DNA from: Mycolicibacterium holsaticum DSM 44478 = JCM 12374
GTDB taxonomy: Bacteria; Actinomycetota; Actinomycetes; Mycobacteriales; Mycobacteriaceae
Assembly: GCF_019645835.1 (NCBI RefSeq)
Contig: NZ_CP080998.1
Coordinates: 2,418,001-2,482,000 of the forward strand
DNA length: 64,000 nt
Reading direction: 5' to 3'
Translations under genes and position numbers: made by a program
The notes under the pieces: model-generated
Database searches by the model: none
What the model was told of the DNA's origin: nothing
What the model saw: only the letters and a program-made list of their open reading frames with translations
Part shown: positions 26,967 to 35,863 of the stretch, one piece after another
Numbering within the stretch: position 1 is the stretch's first letter
How the letters are laid out: the number at the start of each line of letters is the position of its first letter

Positions 26967-27761
26967 ATGAAACGTGTTAACGCCATGAACCGGTTACTCA
27001 TCGTCGGCTACGGCGCCGTCAGCTACGCCGTTTTCGTGCTCGCCTTCCTGTATGCCATCGGGTTCGTCGGCGACATCGGTGTCCCGCGCACCGTGTCGCA
27101 CGGGATCCCCGCGCCGCTCGCCCAAGCGCTGGCGATCAACGTGGCGCTGCTCGCGGTGTTCGCCGTTCAGCACAGCGTTATGGCCAGGCCGGGCTTCAAA
27201 CGGTGGTGGACCAGGCTGATCCCGCAGGCCGTCGAACGCAGCACCTACGTGCTGCTGGCCAGTGCCGCGCTGCTTCTGCTGTATTGGCAGTGGCGATCGA
27301 TGCCGGCGGTGCTGTGGGACGTCACGTCCACGGCGGGCCGGCTGGCGGTCTGGGCGCTGTTCTGGTTCGGGTGGGCCATGGTGTTCGCCGCGACGTTCCT
27401 GATCAACCATTTCGACCTGTTCGGGCTTCGACAGGTCTATCTGGCCTGGCGGGGACGGCCGTACACCGAGATCGCCTTTCAGGTCCGGCTGCTGTACCGG
27501 CTGGTGCGCCACCCGCTGATGCTGGGCTTCATCATCGCGTTCTGGGCGGCGCCGACGATGACGGCCGGGCGGCTGCTGTTCGCGGCGGTCACCACCGGCT
27601 ACATCCTGGTGGCGATCCGACTCGAGGAGCGCGACCTGACCGCCACGCTCGGCGCGGACTACCACGCCTACCGCCGGCGCGTGCCGATGCTGGTGCCGCG
27701 GGTGAGCACACCGCACCCGGCGACAGCACAGGCCCGGCGGGCAGGCCCGGAAATCGCGTAG
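26967..27761 (+). CDS. mddA: NnrU/MddA-like membrane methyltransferase (methanethiol S-methyltransferase)
   Basis: 264 aa polytopic membrane protein with about six helices. The family signature is clear: FAVQHSVMARPGFKRWW, FLINHFDLFGLRQVYLAW, LVRHPLMLGFIIAFWAAPTMT, and the SAM-side RLEERDLTATLGADYHAYRRRVPMLVP. MddA enzymes convert methanethiol to dimethylsulfide; Rv3238c of M. tuberculosis is such an enzyme (recalled). Start taken at ATG 26967; ATG 26985 is equally plausible and no ribosome site decides. No sulfur-metabolism gene is nearby. Confidence 0.82.
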   Translation: MKRVNAMNRLLIVGYGAVSYAVFVLAFLYAIGFVGDIGVPRTVSHGIPAPLAQALAINVALLAVFAVQHSVMARPGFKRWWTRLIPQAVERSTYVLLASAALLLLYWQWRSMPAVLWDVTSTAGRLAVWALFWFGWAMVFAATFLINHFDLFGLRQVYLAWRGRPYTEIAFQVRLLYRLVRHPLMLGFIIAFWAAPTMTAGRLLFAAVTTGYILVAIRLEERDLTATLGADYHAYRRRVPMLVPRVSTPHPATAQARRAGPEIA

Positions 27762-27794
27762 ACGCACGCGAGGTCGGTCACGTTCAATGCATTG

Positions 27795-28665
27795 GTGAGT
27801 GCCACGCAGGCCCGCACCGGTGCGTTGATGGCGATGACGTCGATGCTGTCTGTCCAACTGGGGCTGGCCATCGCCGTCACCTTGATCGACCGCATCGGTG
27901 TCGAAGGGGCGGCCTGGTTACGCCTGGTCTGGGCCGGCGTGCTGATCCTCGTCATCGTGCGGCCCCGCATCGCGGCGTTCACCTGGGCGACGTTCGGCAT
28001 CTGCGCGGCGCTCGGTGTGGTCACGGCGGGGATCACGCTGCTGTTCATGGCCGCGCTCGATCGCATCCCGATGGGCACGGCAAGCGCCATCGAATTCCTG
28101 GGACCGCTCGGAGTCGCCGTGGCCTACGGCAGGGGCCGTGACCGGATGGTCTGGCCAGGGCTGGCCGCGCTGGGTGTGGCGCTGCTGACCCGGCCGTGGG
28201 ACGGTGCCGTCGACGTCGCCGGGGTGCTGTACGCGCTGGGGGCCGCGGTCTGCTGGGCCGGATACATCCTGTTGACCCAGCGCGTCGGCGACAAGGTCGC
28301 GGGCATCAACGGGTTGGCGGTGTCGATGCCGGTGGCTGCCCTGGTGACCACCGCCGCCGTTGGGCCACTGGTGATTCCGAGGATGACGGTGGATATCCTG
28401 CTGATCGGCATCGGCCTTGCCATCCTGCTGCCCGTGCTGCCGTTCGCCCTGGAGATGCTGGCTTTTGCGGCGCCTGATCACCGCGGCGTTCGGCACGCTG
28501 ATGGCGCTCGAACCGGCATTCGCGATGCTGGTCGGCCTGGCGGTGCTGCACCAGGTACCGCATGGCCTCGGCGTGGTCGGCATCTGCTTCGTGGTGGCCG
28601 CAGGCATCGGGGCAGCCCGCAGAGGCGCCCGGCCCGCACCCGTACCCGCCGAAGTCGGGTCGTAG
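27795..28665 (+). pseudogene. EamA/RhtA-type exporter interrupted by a +1 frameshift
   Basis: About 290-residue inner-membrane exporter of the drug/metabolite (threonine/homoserine RhtA-like) family with ten helices. The reading frame is normal from GTG 27795 through [12 protein letters not shown]; at the four T residues 28463-28466 it shifts. Removing one T restores [20 protein letters not shown] then [20 protein letters not shown], the conserved RhtA C-terminus, ending TAG at 28663. The unshifted frame instead runs into an arginine-rich tail to 28673. Either a real inactivating mutation, a slippage event or a sequencing error in a homopolymer. The stop lies 5 bases from the converging ABC permease gene. 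Confidence 0.85.
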
Positions 28666-28669
28666 GACG

Positions 28670-29515
28670 CTAAGCGTCGATTCGTTTGCGCCGGTACAAC
28701 GTTCCCGCGGCCAGCAGCACCAGGCTGATCACCAGGATCGCCGTGGCCAGCACGTTGATCTGCGGCGGCACCGCCGCCTTCACCGCCGCGTTCACATACA
28801 ACGGATAGGTCACCGCGGACCCGCTGACGAAATAGGTGATGATGAAATCGTCGAGCGACAACGCGAACGACAACATCGCGGCCGCGACGATGCCGGGGGC
28901 CACCAGCGGCAGCGTCACCTTGAAGAACGTCCGGGTCGGGCTGGCGCCCAGATCCAGCGACGCGTCCTCCAGTGTCCAGTCGAAACCGCGGACCCGCGCA
29001 CGAACCGTCATTGCGATGAAGCTCACCTCGAACGCGATGTGCGCCAATACGATCGTGAGATAGCCGGTGGCCCACCCCAGGTCGAGGAACAGCACCAGCA
29101 GCGCGGCTCCCATGACGACCTCGGGTGCGGTCAGCGGCAACACCAGGAAGGTGTCCACCGCCCGCTGCCCCCGCCACCGTTGCCGGACAAGGGCGATGGC
29201 CACCAGCGACCCCAGCACCAGCGCGACGGCGGTGGACACCGCGGCGACGTTGATGCTCAGCAGCAGCGCCTCGGTCAGCGCCGGATACTTGAACGGGTCG
29301 GCCCAGTTGTCCAGCGTGAAACCCTGCCAGGTGTAGTTGAACTTGCCCTTCGGGTCGTTGAACGAGAAAAACACGATCACGAAGATCGGCAGGAACAGGT
29401 ACAGCAACACCAGACCGGCGACGATCCGCAGCAAGATGTCGCCCCACTTGCGGTCGCCCTTAACGGATTTCGCCGGCGCTGGACTGGTCGCCGAGGCCAC
29501 CGCCTGGATCGTCAT
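28670..29515 (-). CDS. potC: polyamine-type ABC transporter permease (PotC-like)
   Basis: 281 aa, six membrane helices with the EAA loop [26 protein letters not shown] that docks on the ATPase. Sequence style ([40 protein letters not shown]) is that of spermidine/putrescine PotC. ATG 29515 overlaps the potB stop by 4 bases. Last gene of a four-gene importer operon potA-potD-potB-potC. Confidence 0.93.
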   Translation of the reverse strand: MTIQAVASATSPAPAKSVKGDRKWGDILLRIVAGLVLLYLFLPIFVIVFFSFNDPKGKFNYTWQGFTLDNWADPFKYPALTEALLLSINVAAVSTAVALVLGSLVAIALVRQRWRGQRAVDTFLVLPLTAPEVVMGAALLVLFLDLGWATGYLTIVLAHIAFEVSFIAMTVRARVRGFDWTLEDASLDLGASPTRTFFKVTLPLVAPGIVAAAMLSFALSLDDFIITYFVSGSAVTYPLYVNAAVKAAVPPQINVLATAILVISLVLLAAGTLYRRKRIDA

Positions 29516-30387
29516 ACCAGCTCCTCGGTGCCCAGCGCGCGGGTGTAGAGCAGCACGCCCGCCAGGATGATCGCCATCAGCACCATGCTCAGCGCGGCGG
29601 CCGCCGGGTAGTCCTTGACCACCAGGAACTGCTGCTGGATCACGTTGCCGATCATCGTGGTCTGCGTGCTGCCGAGGTAGTCGGCGTTGATGAAGTCACC
29701 GGAAGCCGGGATGAAGACCAGCAGGCTGCCTGCCAGCAGACCCGGCATCGACAGCGGCAGCACCACTTTGGTGAAGCTGCGGGCGTTCGACGAGTACAGG
29801 TCCCTGGAGGCCTCGATCAGCCGCGGGTCGATCTTGTCCAGGCTCACATACAGCGGCAGGATCATGAAGATGATCCAGTTGTAGGTCAGCCCGCCGATCA
29901 CCGCCCAGCTCGTCGAGAGCAGCCGCCCGTCGCTCGGAAGCAGGCCGACGGCACCCAACGCGCTGACCACCCAGCCGTCGTCGGCCAGGATCGTTTTCCA
30001 CGCGATGGTGCGGATCAGGAACGTCACGAAGAACGGCAACAGCACCAGGCCCAAGATCAGGTTCTTGAACCGACCCGCCTTGAACGCGATGACGTACGCC
30101 AGCGGATACGCCAGCAGCACGCACAGCACCGTCGCGGTGATCGCATAGCCGAACGAACGCAGGATCTGGTCTTGATACTTGCTGAATGCTTCGACATAGT
30201 TCGCGAAATCCCACGAAAACGTCAGGGTGGGAAGGAAGATCGACCCGCTGGTCGTCGACAACGATATGCGCGCCAGCGAGAAGAACGGTATGACGAAGAA
30301 CACCGCGAGGTACACCATCGCGGGCAGGATCATCAGATACGGGGCGATCCTGCTGCGCTGCCGACCGCTGACGGCGACGCCCGCCAT
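29512..30387 (-). CDS. potB: polyamine-type ABC transporter permease (PotB-like)
   Basis: 291 aa, six membrane helices; begins with a first helix YLMILPAMVYLAVFFVIPFF and an extracellular loop. EAA motif EASRDLYSSNARSFTKVVLPLSMPGL and the PotB-type FIPASGDFINADYLGS. Forms the heterodimeric channel with PotC. Starts three bases after the binding-protein stop and overlaps potC by four. Confidence 0.93.
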   Translation of the reverse strand: MAGVAVSGRQRSRIAPYLMILPAMVYLAVFFVIPFFSLARISLSTTSGSIFLPTLTFSWDFANYVEAFSKYQDQILRSFGYAITATVLCVLLAYPLAYVIAFKAGRFKNLILGLVLLPFFVTFLIRTIAWKTILADDGWVVSALGAVGLLPSDGRLLSTSWAVIGGLTYNWIIFMILPLYVSLDKIDPRLIEASRDLYSSNARSFTKVVLPLSMPGLLAGSLLVFIPASGDFINADYLGSTQTTMIGNVIQQQFLVVKDYPAAAALSMVLMAIILAGVLLYTRALGTEELV

Positions 30388-30390
30388 CGG

Positions 30391-31581
30391 CTAACCGCCG
30401 GTGACCGCGGCGTACATGGCGGCGTACTCCTGCTTCTGCTCATCGGCGAGCGGTGCCCACGCGGTGATCCTGTCGATGATGGCCTTCGGCGGGTTGATCA
30501 GCTGATTCTTCGCCAACCCCGGGTCGATCGTGTTCAGCTCGTCGGTCATGTCCGAGAGTACGGGCACGAACTGTGTGAACGCGATGAGCTTGGCGTAGTT
30601 GGGGCGTTCGTAGACGTAGTCGATCCACGCCTCGGCCGCCGGCTGATTCTTCGTCGTGTACGGGATCACCATGTTGTCGACGAAGTCGGTGCCGCCGGAC
30701 TCGGGCACCACGAACTGCAGATCGGGGTCATCGGCCTGCAGTTGCACCACGTCGCCCGAATACGCTTGCGCGATCACGACATTGCCGGCGGCCAGGTCCT
30801 CGGCGTAGTCGTTGCCGGTGAAGCGGCGGATCTGGCCTTTGTCCTTCTGGTCGCGGACCACGTCGACGGCCTTCTGCACCGATTCGGTGGTGGGCGCCCC
30901 CGGATCGCCGCCCTGACCCAGCATGATCATGCCCAGCCCGTCCTGCACATCGGAGAGCAGGCTCACCTGCCCCTTGAACTTCGGGTCCCACAAGTCGTCG
31001 AGCGTGGTGATGTCGCGGCCGGTGGCTGCCCGGTTGTATGCCAACCCCACCATGCCGGTCATGTAGGGCGCGCTGAATTTTCGGCCCGGATCCATCTGCG
31101 CGTTCAGCATGTCGGGGCGCAGATTCTTTTTGTTCGGTATGGCACCTTCGGTGAAGTCGTTGAGCCAGTTGAGGTTGCGGATCTGCACCGTCATGAACGC
31201 GGTCGGCACCACCAGGTCGGCGCCGATGTCCTGTTTACGCGACAGCGGTTCCTTGACCTTGGCGAACCACTCCTCGTTGTCGTTGAAGTCCTCCTTGTAG
31301 TCCACGGTGATCCCCGAGGCGTCCTGGAACGCCGCGATGAAACCGTCGGCCATGTATAGCGGCCAGTTGGAGATGCGTAAGGTGCCACCGGCCGGGCCGC
31401 CGGTGTGGGAGGTGGTTTCCGATGTGCCGCTGTCGGATCCGCACGCCGCCAAGAACGACGGGCCCAGCACCATCGCGGCCGCGGCCGCGGCGCCGCCACC
31501 GATGAAGCGGCGCCGTGAGGTGCGGTTCGTCGCGAACCGCGACATCAACCGGGGATCGAATGCCTCGAGGTGAGACGGCAT
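30391..31581 (-). CDS. potD: polyamine-type ABC transporter binding lipoprotein (PotD/PotF-like)
   Basis: 396 aa extracytoplasmic substrate-binding protein. The N-terminus carries a twin-arginine-like run NRTSRRRFIGGGAAAAAAMV and a lipobox FLAAC, so it is likely exported folded and lipidated. Mature domain: LRISNWPLYMADGF, YKEDFNDNEEWFAKV, IGADLVVPTAFM, MVGLAYNRAATG, SLLSDVQDGLGMI, NMVIPYTTKNQPAAEAWIDYVY, all typical of spermidine/putrescine-binding proteins. ATG 31581 begins the protein; upstream in-frame starts lie in the potA tail. Forty-one bases separate it from potA. Confidence 0.93.
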   Translation of the reverse strand: MPSHLEAFDPRLMSRFATNRTSRRRFIGGGAAAAAAMVLGPSFLAACGSDSGTSETTSHTGGPAGGTLRISNWPLYMADGFIAAFQDASGITVDYKEDFNDNEEWFAKVKEPLSRKQDIGADLVVPTAFMTVQIRNLNWLNDFTEGAIPNKKNLRPDMLNAQMDPGRKFSAPYMTGMVGLAYNRAATGRDITTLDDLWDPKFKGQVSLLSDVQDGLGMIMLGQGGDPGAPTTESVQKAVDVVRDQKDKGQIRRFTGNDYAEDLAAGNVVIAQAYSGDVVQLQADDPDLQFVVPESGGTDFVDNMVIPYTTKNQPAAEAWIDYVYERPNYAKLIAFTQFVPVLSDMTDELNTIDPGLAKNQLINPPKAIIDRITAWAPLADEQKQEYAAMYAAVTGG

Positions 31582-31622
31582 GACGGCTGCGCCTTTCGTC
31601 GGTGTGCCGGCGGACAGGTGGG

Positions 31623-32879
31623 TCAATGTTGCGGCGTCTCGAGCATCTCTTGGAGGTCCTCGGCAGTGGGGATGTCGGCGGCAGGAAGGACCAGCGACGA
31701 GTCCGGCGCCCAGCAGACGTGCACGTGGTCACCGGGTCGGAGCAGTGGAAGGTCCTGTTCGGGTCCGATGTGCGCGACGATCGGCGAACCGTCGGCGGCG
31801 GCGAGCGACAGCCGCACCACCGGTCCCTGGAACGTCAGGTCGGTCACCGTCGCACCCACCGTCGCGATGTCGCCGGTCGGGGCGTCCATCGAGACCCGAA
31901 TACGCTCGGGACGCACCATCAGCGTCGCGTGACCGCCGGGTTCGATGGTGGTGTCACCCGGTCGGGCCTTCAGCGTCGTGCCCAGCACGTCGACCTCGAC
32001 GAAGTCCCGGTTCGCGCGCCCGGTCCTGGTGCCGGCCCACAAATTGGCCTGACCGATGAAGCTGGCGACGAACACCGTTGCGGGCCGGTCGTAAATCTCT
32101 GTGGGCGTGCCGATCTGGTCGACATTGCCTGCGTTCATCACCGCGATCCGGTCGCTCATCGTCAACGCCTCCTCCTGGTCGTGGGTCACGTAGACGAACG
32201 TGATCCCGACCTCGCGTTGAATGCGTTTGAGCTCGAACTGCATCACCTGGCGCAGCTTGAGATCGAGTGCGCCGAGCGGTTCGTCGAGCAGCAGCGCGCT
32301 GGGATAGTTGACCAGTGCCCGGGCCAACGCCACGCGCTGCTGTTGGCCGCCGGACAGTTGGGCGGGTCTGCGCTCGGCGAAGTCGGTCAGCCGCACGATC
32401 TCCAACAACTCATCGACGCGCTTGCGGACCGTGCCTTTTCCGTGGGCCTTGTCCATCTTCCTGCTGCGCGGCCCGTAGGCGACGTTGTCCCACACCGACA
32501 TGTGCGGAAACAGCGCATAGTGCTGAAAGACCGTGTTCACGTTGCGCTTGTGCGGCGGGACCCGCGACACGTCGACACCTTCCAACCGGATCGCACCTTC
32601 GGTCGGGCTGTCGAACCCGGCGATCATCCGCAACGTCGTGGTCTTACCGCACCCCGACGGGCCGAGCAGTGAGAAAAACTCGCCGGATGCGATGGAGAAG
32701 TCGGCTTCAGCAACCGCGATGTAGTTTCCGAAGCGCTTCGTGACGTGGTCAATCTCGACAACCGGACCACCCGTGGCGCGCGCGGTGCCGCCTTGTCCCG
32801 CCGCATTGTTTACCGCGGTGGTGTGTGAGCCGGTCAGCGGGATCCTCCTCAGTACAGCCGGAAAGCTGTGGGTAAACAA
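31623..32879 (-). CDS. potA: polyamine-type ABC transporter ATPase (PotA-like)
   Basis: Up to 418 aa. Walker [15 protein letters not shown]-loop [20 protein letters not shown], signature [17 protein letters not shown], Walker [13 protein letters not shown], switch histidine VTHDQEEAL, then a TOBE regulatory domain ([14 protein letters not shown] onward). Energises import by PotB/C with PotD. The start is unusual: between TTG 32879 and the ATPase domain there is no ATG, GTG or other TTG in frame, yet a perfect AGGAGG lies at 32849-32844, six bases before an in-frame CTG at 32837. CTG may be the true start. Promoter-region repeats are listed separately. Confidence 0.92.
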   Translation of the reverse strand: MFTHSFPAVLRRIPLTGSHTTAVNNAAGQGGTARATGGPVVEIDHVTKRFGNYIAVAEADFSIASGEFFSLLGPSGCGKTTTLRMIAGFDSPTEGAIRLEGVDVSRVPPHKRNVNTVFQHYALFPHMSVWDNVAYGPRSRKMDKAHGKGTVRKRVDELLEIVRLTDFAERRPAQLSGGQQQRVALARALVNYPSALLLDEPLGALDLKLRQVMQFELKRIQREVGITFVYVTHDQEEALTMSDRIAVMNAGNVDQIGTPTEIYDRPATVFVASFIGQANLWAGTRTGRANRDFVEVDVLGTTLKARPGDTTIEPGGHATLMVRPERIRVSMDAPTGDIATVGATVTDLTFQGPVVRLSLAAADGSPIVAHIGPEQDLPLLRPGDHVHVCWAPDSSLVLPAADIPTAEDLQEMLETPQH

Positions 32880-32880
32880 T
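32805..32880. promoter_or_regulatory. 10-bp perfect inverted repeat enclosing the potA ribosome site
   Basis: ATTGTTTACC at 32805-32814 and its exact complement GGTAAACAAT at 32871-32880, with the AGGAGG and CTG of potA between. A further GTTTACC is at 33003-33009. Either a repeated operator or an RNA stem controlling potA translation. Confidence 0.45.
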
Positions 32881-33038
32881 CGCCGATCGACCGGACCTGC
32901 GCAAGTGATTCCGCAACGAATTTACGCAATGACAATGGAATCCTTCGCCGGCGGCGCACACCCCCAAAGAATCCACCACGCCCGGTGTCCGCGATCGCGT
33001 TCGTTTACCCGGGCCCCGTTGTCGGGTAGGGATAGGGC

Positions 33039-33467
33039 ATGGCAACGGTGGACGTGGCGGTGTCGTCGGACTTGACCCCCGAGCAGGCGTGGGCGCTCGC
33101 CTCGAACCTGAGGCGCTTTGACGAGTGGCTGACCATCTTCGGCGGCTGGCGCAGCGACGTGCCCGAAGATATCGAGGTCGGCACGTGTGTGTCGTCGCTG
33201 ATCAGGGTCAAGGGTTTCCGCAACGTCATCCATTGGCGGGTGACGCGCTACGACGAGCCCAAGCTGATCGAGCTGATCGGTAAGGGGCGCGGCGGGGTGT
33301 GTATCCGGCTGTGTCTGCACGTCGAGAGCCGCGAGGTGGGTACAACGTTTCGGGTGGTGGCCGAACTGTCCGGCGGCCTGCTCAACACCCCGATCGGAAA
33401 CCTGGTCGCCAAGGTGGTCGAGTCCGACGTGCGCAAGTCGGTGAACAACCTCGCGGCGTTGCGTTAG
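33039..33467 (+). CDS. SRPBCC family protein (Rv0910-toxin-like)
   Basis: 142 aa START/SRPBCC helix-grip fold: MATVDVAVSSDLTPEQAWALAS, FDEWLTIFGGWRSDVPED, VKGFRNVIHWRVTRYDEP, and the long C-terminal helix GNLVAKVVESDVRKSVNNLAAL. The family in actinobacteria includes the Rv0910-type toxins of Rv0909/Rv0910 pairs, but no antitoxin-like partner lies beside it here, so a lipid- or ligand-binding role is as likely. ATG 33039 follows GGGTAGGG. Its end overlaps the end of the converging MFS gene by four bases. Confidence 0.8.
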   Translation: MATVDVAVSSDLTPEQAWALASNLRRFDEWLTIFGGWRSDVPEDIEVGTCVSSLIRVKGFRNVIHWRVTRYDEPKLIELIGKGRGGVCIRLCLHVESREVGTTFRVVAELSGGLLNTPIGNLVAKVVESDVRKSVNNLAALR

Positions 33468-34912
33468 CCCCACTCGTGGTTCATGGCGCGTGTCTCACAC
33501 TGCGCCTCAAGGGATTTCGTACCTCGCCTGCGGGGACCCGTGAACGCGATGAGGGCTAGCGCCAGGGCGGCGGTGATCGCCCCGCCGAGGAAGATCGCGA
33601 CATAGCTGCTCTGCACGGGCACGTCGAAGCCGGCCATCGTGCGGGCCAGCAGCATGGCGACCACGGCCGCGGCCGTCGAGCTGCCGATGGTGCGGGCGAT
33701 CGCATTCATGCTCGTGGCCGCGCCCGTCTCGTCGGCGTCGACCTCGCTGACGACCAGCGCGGGCAGCGCGCCGTAGCCCAGGCTGATGTAGGCGTTGGCA
33801 AGGATGCTGGCCACGATCACCTGCCAGGCCTGCGAATGCGCAAACGCGACGAACGAGAACCCCGCGATACCGGCGATGGCCGCGACGATGAGCACCGGGC
33901 GGGCGCCGAACCGGTCGATGAACCTGCCGCTGGCCATCGCCACCAGAAAGCCGGTGACCGCGCCGGGCAGCAGGTACACCACACTGGCTTCCAACACCGT
34001 TGCGCTGAAGCCGTAACCGGCGGTTTCCCTGGGTATCTGGACGAACAGCGTCAAGCCGAGAAACGCGAAGTAAAGGCCCATCCCGACGAAGATCGTGGCC
34101 AGGTTGGTGAGCAGGATCGGGCGGCGTGCGAGCATCGCCGTCGACACCAGCGGCTGCCGGATGCGGCGTTCCCACTGCCACCAGCCGACGAGCAGGCCGA
34201 TGCCGAGCGCTGCGCAGCCCAGCGTGGCCGGCGACGCCCAGCCCCACGAGTGGCCCTGGGTGATCGCCAGCAGCGCCGTCGACAGGCCGGCCGCCAGGCC
34301 TGCCGCGCCGAGCCAGTCGATGGTTCCGGTGGCGCTGCGCGGACGGTGGGGGACCAGGAACACCACGACGGCGATGACCATGATGGTGAACGCGGTGGTC
34401 AGCCAGAACACCCGGTGATAGCCCGCGTCGCCGCCGCCCATCAACAGCCCGACCACGACGAGTCCCATGCCGCCGCCGAAGCCCAACGCGCCCGACATCA
34501 CCGCCATCGCCGACATCAACCGCTCACGCGACAACTCTTCGCGCAGGATCGCCACCGCGATGGGGTAGAGGGCGTAGGACGCCGCCTGAAGGATCCGGCC
34601 CACGATCAGCAGCGCCAGCGAGGACGTCGTCGCGGCCAGCAGCGATCCGACGAGCACGATCGCGAGCACCCAGAGCAGGATCCGCTTCTTGCTGTGCAGG
34701 TCGGCCAGTCGCCCGACCAACGGGGTGGCGGCCACGGCGGCCAACAGGTTCGCGGTGACCGCCCAACTCACCGCGACCGCGGAGACGTGGAGTTGTTCGG
34801 CAATGACGCCCAGCACCGGCACCACCGCCGTCTGCAGGACGGCGACGGTGATGACCACCACCGACAGCCCGGCCACCAACAGGCGCGGCGAGCGCACGGG
34901 TGGGTCCGCCAC
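33464..34912 (-). CDS. MFS drug exporter, DHA2-type
   Basis: 482 aa with about 14 hydrophobic segments, an H+-antiporter of the 14-helix multidrug family. Motif A is seen as GRLADLHSKKRILLW after helix 2 and motif C-like GALGFGGGMGLVVVGLLMGG in helix 5. Second-half repeat SGRFIDRFGARPVL. Substrate not predictable. GTG start at 34912; 57 bases separate it from the sigma factor gene upstream on the same strand, so it may be read from the ECF41 operon. Confidence 0.9.
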   Translation of the reverse strand: MADPPVRSPRLLVAGLSVVVITVAVLQTAVVPVLGVIAEQLHVSAVAVSWAVTANLLAAVAATPLVGRLADLHSKKRILLWVLAIVLVGSLLAATTSSLALLIVGRILQAASYALYPIAVAILREELSRERLMSAMAVMSGALGFGGGMGLVVVGLLMGGGDAGYHRVFWLTTAFTIMVIAVVVFLVPHRPRSATGTIDWLGAAGLAAGLSTALLAITQGHSWGWASPATLGCAALGIGLLVGWWQWERRIRQPLVSTAMLARRPILLTNLATIFVGMGLYFAFLGLTLFVQIPRETAGYGFSATVLEASVVYLLPGAVTGFLVAMASGRFIDRFGARPVLIVAAIAGIAGFSFVAFAHSQAWQVIVASILANAYISLGYGALPALVVSEVDADETGAATSMNAIARTIGSSTAAAVVAMLLARTMAGFDVPVQSSYVAIFLGGAITAALALALIAFTGPRRRGTKSLEAQCETRAMNHEWG

Positions 34913-34969
34913 ACCTGCTCCGATCGTTAGCCCATCTTCGGTTCTCCGATTATGGGGTTGAGGCGGCGC

Positions 34970-35863
34970 TCACACTCGCTTGACCCCCTCGGCGACCGCG
35001 CGCAGCTTGTCGGGGTTGGCGACGTTGTGCACGGTGACGATGCGGCCGTCGGCGTCCAGGGCGACGGTGATGGTGGCGATGACGCGTCCCGCGCCGCTCA
35101 TGACGATGCCGGGCCCGCCGTTGATGTCGACGAGCTCGGCTGTCATATCGGCGACGTCGACGCCCTCGTAGGGCCGTTTGACGTTGCCGGCGATCCAGCG
35201 CAGCACGTTGGCGGCGCCGACGATGGGGCGCATCGCCTGGCGCACCCTGCCGCCGCCGTCGGTCCACAGCGTGACTTCTGGTGCCAGCAGTTCCATCAGC
35301 TCGTTGATGTCGCCGCCGGTGGTCGCGGCGAAGAACCGTTCGGTGGCCTCGCGCTTCTTGACGCGGTCGGCTTCGAACCGCGGCCGCCGTGCCTGCACGT
35401 GTTCGCGGGCTCGATGACCGGCCTGCCGCACCGCCGGCTCGGAGCGCTCGACGGCCTTGGCGATTTCGGCGTAGCTGAAGTCGAACACCTCTTTCAGCAC
35501 GAACACCGCCCGTTCGAGCGGGCTGAGGGTTTCCAGCACCACCAGCATCGCCATCGATATCGATTCGGCGGCGACGACGTCCTCTGCGGTGTCGGTGTCG
35601 GTGAGGATCGGCTCGGGCAGCCACGGACCCACGTACGTCTCGCGTTGGCGCCGTGTCGAGCGCAGCCGCTCCACCGACAGGTTGGACACGATGCGGGACA
35701 GGTAGGCCTTCGGATCGGCGATCTGTGACCGATCGGCGGCCGACCACTTGAACCAGGCGTCCTGGACGACGTCTTCGGCGTCGGCGGCAGAGCCGAACAT
35801 GCGGTAGGCGATCGAAAACAACAGTCGGCGGTGCTCGGCGAAGGTTTGCTGGTCGGTGTTCAT
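34970..35863 (-). CDS. ECF41-family sigma factor with SnoaL-like C-terminal domain
   Basis: 297 aa. Sigma2 (FSIAYRMFGSAADAEDVVQDAW), sigma4 (LSPLERAVFVLKEVFDFSYAEIAKAVERSEPAVRQ) and a NTF2/SnoaL-like C-terminal domain. All three ECF41 signatures are present: WLPEP at residues 81-85, DGGGR at 202-206 and NPDKL at 283-287. In this group the C-terminal domain acts as a fused regulator in place of an anti-sigma factor. The ATG overlaps the oxidoreductase stop as ATGA. A matching promoter lies ahead of that oxidoreductase (37062-37089), implying autoregulation of the pair. Confidence 0.95.
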   Translation of the reverse strand: MNTDQQTFAEHRRLLFSIAYRMFGSAADAEDVVQDAWFKWSAADRSQIADPKAYLSRIVSNLSVERLRSTRRQRETYVGPWLPEPILTDTDTAEDVVAAESISMAMLVVLETLSPLERAVFVLKEVFDFSYAEIAKAVERSEPAVRQAGHRAREHVQARRPRFEADRVKKREATERFFAATTGGDINELMELLAPEVTLWTDGGGRVRQAMRPIVGAANVLRWIAGNVKRPYEGVDVADMTAELVDINGGPGIVMSGAGRVIATITVALDADGRIVTVHNVANPDKLRAVAEGVKRV

